Positions 62,770-64,000 of a stretch of DNA of 64,000 bases are shown here, in pieces (positions within the stretch are counted from its first letter, which is position 1; the number at the start of each line of letters is the position of its first letter). Below the pieces are notes generated by a model, which had not been told where the DNA came from, did not search any database, and was given only the letters and a program-made list of their open reading frames with translations. The translations under genes were made by a program, and so were the position numbers. The stretch is from Stercoripulliclostridium_A sp045577735. GTDB taxonomy: Bacteria > Bacillota > Clostridia > Christensenellales > DTU072. The DNA lies in assembly GCA_045577735.1 (NCBI GenBank), contig JAZNIY010000008.1, positions 62,001 to 126,000 of the forward strand, written 5' to 3'.

Positions 62770-64000
62770 TTACCCTTCTATCTTTATTTTTATTACGTTC
62801 ACGCTTCTTGCTTTTAACGTTAACTTGACGCAACCGTTTACTGCGATTTCACTCTTAATCGGAACCACCTTTTCAACGGGCTTGTTGCTGTAGTCGAGTG
62901 TATTTACCAGCTCGTCGTCATCACAATAAAGCTCAGTTAGGGTTGCCGTGTTTTGAAGAGTAGCATCCGTAATTGCAAGTTCGTATTCTTTTTCTTCCCT
63001 GTTCACGTTGCATACTTTGACGTAAACGTATTGGTCGTCGGTGGTAACGGAAGTGAATACTCCGTCTTTTTCGGGCGCCTCTACCATTAGGTACTTTGGA
63101 CCATAGTTGTTGGCGTAAAGCTCTTGCACGTGGTAGTTGAGAGTCTTTAAAGTATACAAGCTATTAAAGTTAATCATGTTGTGCTTCCATTGCTCGCCAC
63201 CTACTCTACTGAACAAGGGAGCATAGGATGAAATTACTACTATGTCGGCGTTTCTTTCCAGTCCCGTTAGATAGGCACCCTCGCTTAGCGCAGAATAGTA
63301 GTTATTGGGAAGAACCTTATCGTTCCAAGGTTGGTTTGCAGCATATTCGCCAAGGAAAATTCTATTCCTTTCACGAGGATAGCTGTCATACATATTGGCG
63401 TGTTCTATACACCATTCGGGAGTACGGTAGAAGTGATCGTCTACTATTACTTCGGGCCACTTCCCATCAAAGGGAGCACGTCGTTCCTCGTACATTTCGT
63501 GACCAAAGCAGTCGAATCCCACCGTCCAAATTACCTCGATTTCGGGATATTTGTCCTGGACTGCCTTACGCATAATATCGAAGTTCTTGTTGTAGGTTTC
63601 ACCCCAGTTTTCATTTCCTATTCCTATTATCTTTAGGTTAAAGGGAGTGGGGTGTCCACTATCGGCTCTTAGTTTTGCCCAAGCACTTTCTTCGGGATTG
63701 CCGTTTGCGTACTCGATTAGGGCAAGGATGTTATTTAATCTTCTTTCAAACTCGGGATCTCCCTCCGTTACCGTTTCATCACAGCGCGCTTGACACGCTA
63801 GCCCTGCGTTAAGAATGGGTAAGGGCTCTGCGCCAAGATCCTCGGAAAGTAGGAAATATTCATAAAATCCTATCTCGTTGGTTTGCATATAGGAGCGATC
63901 CTGTTGCCTCTCACCCCAACAATTATATTTTGCTCCGCGCTTTTCCACGTCGCCTACCGTAATCGTCCAGTCATAACTGTTTTTAAGGGAAAGTCCCTCT
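62770..64000 (-). CDS. Alpha-L-arabinofuranosidase, GH51, partial (5' end beyond the window)
   Basis: About 410 C-terminal codons are visible; the frame is open at the right edge (NSYDWTITVGDVEKR upstream of an internal GTG). Acid/base Glu in IIGIGNENWGE, nucleophile Glu in RIFLGEYAANQ, and a C-terminal beta-sandwich (VKLTLKARSVNVIKIKI) fit GH51. It acts on terminal arabinofuranose of arabinoxylan or arabinan, in the cytosol if no signal peptide is present upstream. First visible gene of the operon. Confidence 0.9.
   Translation of the reverse strand, partial: EGLSLKNSYDWTITVGDVEKRGAKYNCWGERQQDRSYMQTNEIGFYEYFLLSEDLGAEPLPILNAGLACQARCDETVTEGDPEFERRLNNILALIEYANGNPEESAWAKLRADSGHPTPFNLKIIGIGNENWGETYNKNFDIMRKAVQDKYPEIEVIWTVGFDCFGHEMYEERRAPFDGKWPEVIVDDHFYRTPEWCIEHANMYDSYPRERNRIFLGEYAANQPWNDKVLPNNYYSALSEGAYLTGLERNADIVVISSYAPLFSRVGGEQWKHNMINFNSLYTLKTLNYHVQELYANNYGPKYLMVEAPEKDGVFTSVTTDDQYVYVKVCNVNREEKEYELAITDATLQNTATLTELYCDDDELVNTLDYSNKPVEKVVPIKSEIAVNGCVKLTLKARSVNVIKIKIEG

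Overview
The window looks like the chromosome of a low-to-moderate GC anaerobic Clostridia-type Firmicute. The evidence is Gram-positive style Shine-Dalgarno sites, lipobox lipoproteins, a mrnC-rlmB-sigH block, cysE-cysS, a choloylglycine-hydrolase-family enzyme, GPH and ROK sugar genes, and GH51/GH27/GH79-like polysaccharide enzymes. A gut or rumen member of a group such as Christensenellales would fit, but that is a guess from gene content and no marker gene proves it.

Layout. 1-15.6 kb: one enormous minus-strand reading frame, a lipoprotein of more than 5,180 residues built from about 16 divergent modules of roughly 340 residues; it leaves the window on the left. 15.9-22.1 kb: a minus-strand operon with a 1,024-residue Ig-like/transglutaminase lipoprotein, a mutarotase-like protein, a ROK protein and a PIG-L deacetylase. 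22.2-29.7 kb: plus-strand core genes (mrnC, rlmB, sigH, ychF, a membrane protein, cysE, cysS, a zinc-ribbon membrane protein). 29.8-32.4 kb: an initiator tRNA followed by a 2.4 kb segment carrying a Fic gene between imperfect direct repeats that copy the tRNA terminator. 32.4-45.4 kb: housekeeping and carbohydrate genes (APH-like kinase, AraC regulator, GH79-like hydrolase, GNAT, MFS, CofE-like ligase, flavin reductase, Ntn hydrolase, ZIP, GPH transporter, SGNH hydrolase). 45.5-51.7 kb: an AT-rich accessory island with methyltransferase/GNAT, a type I toxin-antitoxin locus, and a four-gene operon (DUF3990 ADP-ribosyltransferase-like toxin, HTH partner, transglutaminase-like protein, PD-(D/E)XK nuclease). 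51.7-59.9 kb: tRNA-Leu and tRNA-Pro each followed by the same 147-bp repeat in inverted arrangement, an ArsB-type permease, AlkD-like protein, a tRNA-Met/Glu/Val cluster and a CoA-disulfide reductase-rhodanese fusion. 59.9-64 kb: a minus-strand CAZyme operon (GH51, GH27-like, esterase, membrane protein), cut by the right edge.

The strongest novelty candidates are the DUF3990/HTH/transglutaminase/nuclease operon with palindromic operators at 51.1 kb; the type I toxin-antitoxin locus at 47.0-47.4 kb with convergent RNAs, a shared bidirectional terminator and a coupled leader peptide; the giant modular lipoprotein; a structured leader RNA at 51.26-51.41 kb; and at least four genes whose start codon sits at the predicted transcription start (leaderless mRNAs). 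Three single-base irregularities (giant lipoprotein signal peptide, Pr6Pr-like gene, initiator tRNA T-stem) suggest a few residual indel errors in this assembly or, less likely, real mutations.
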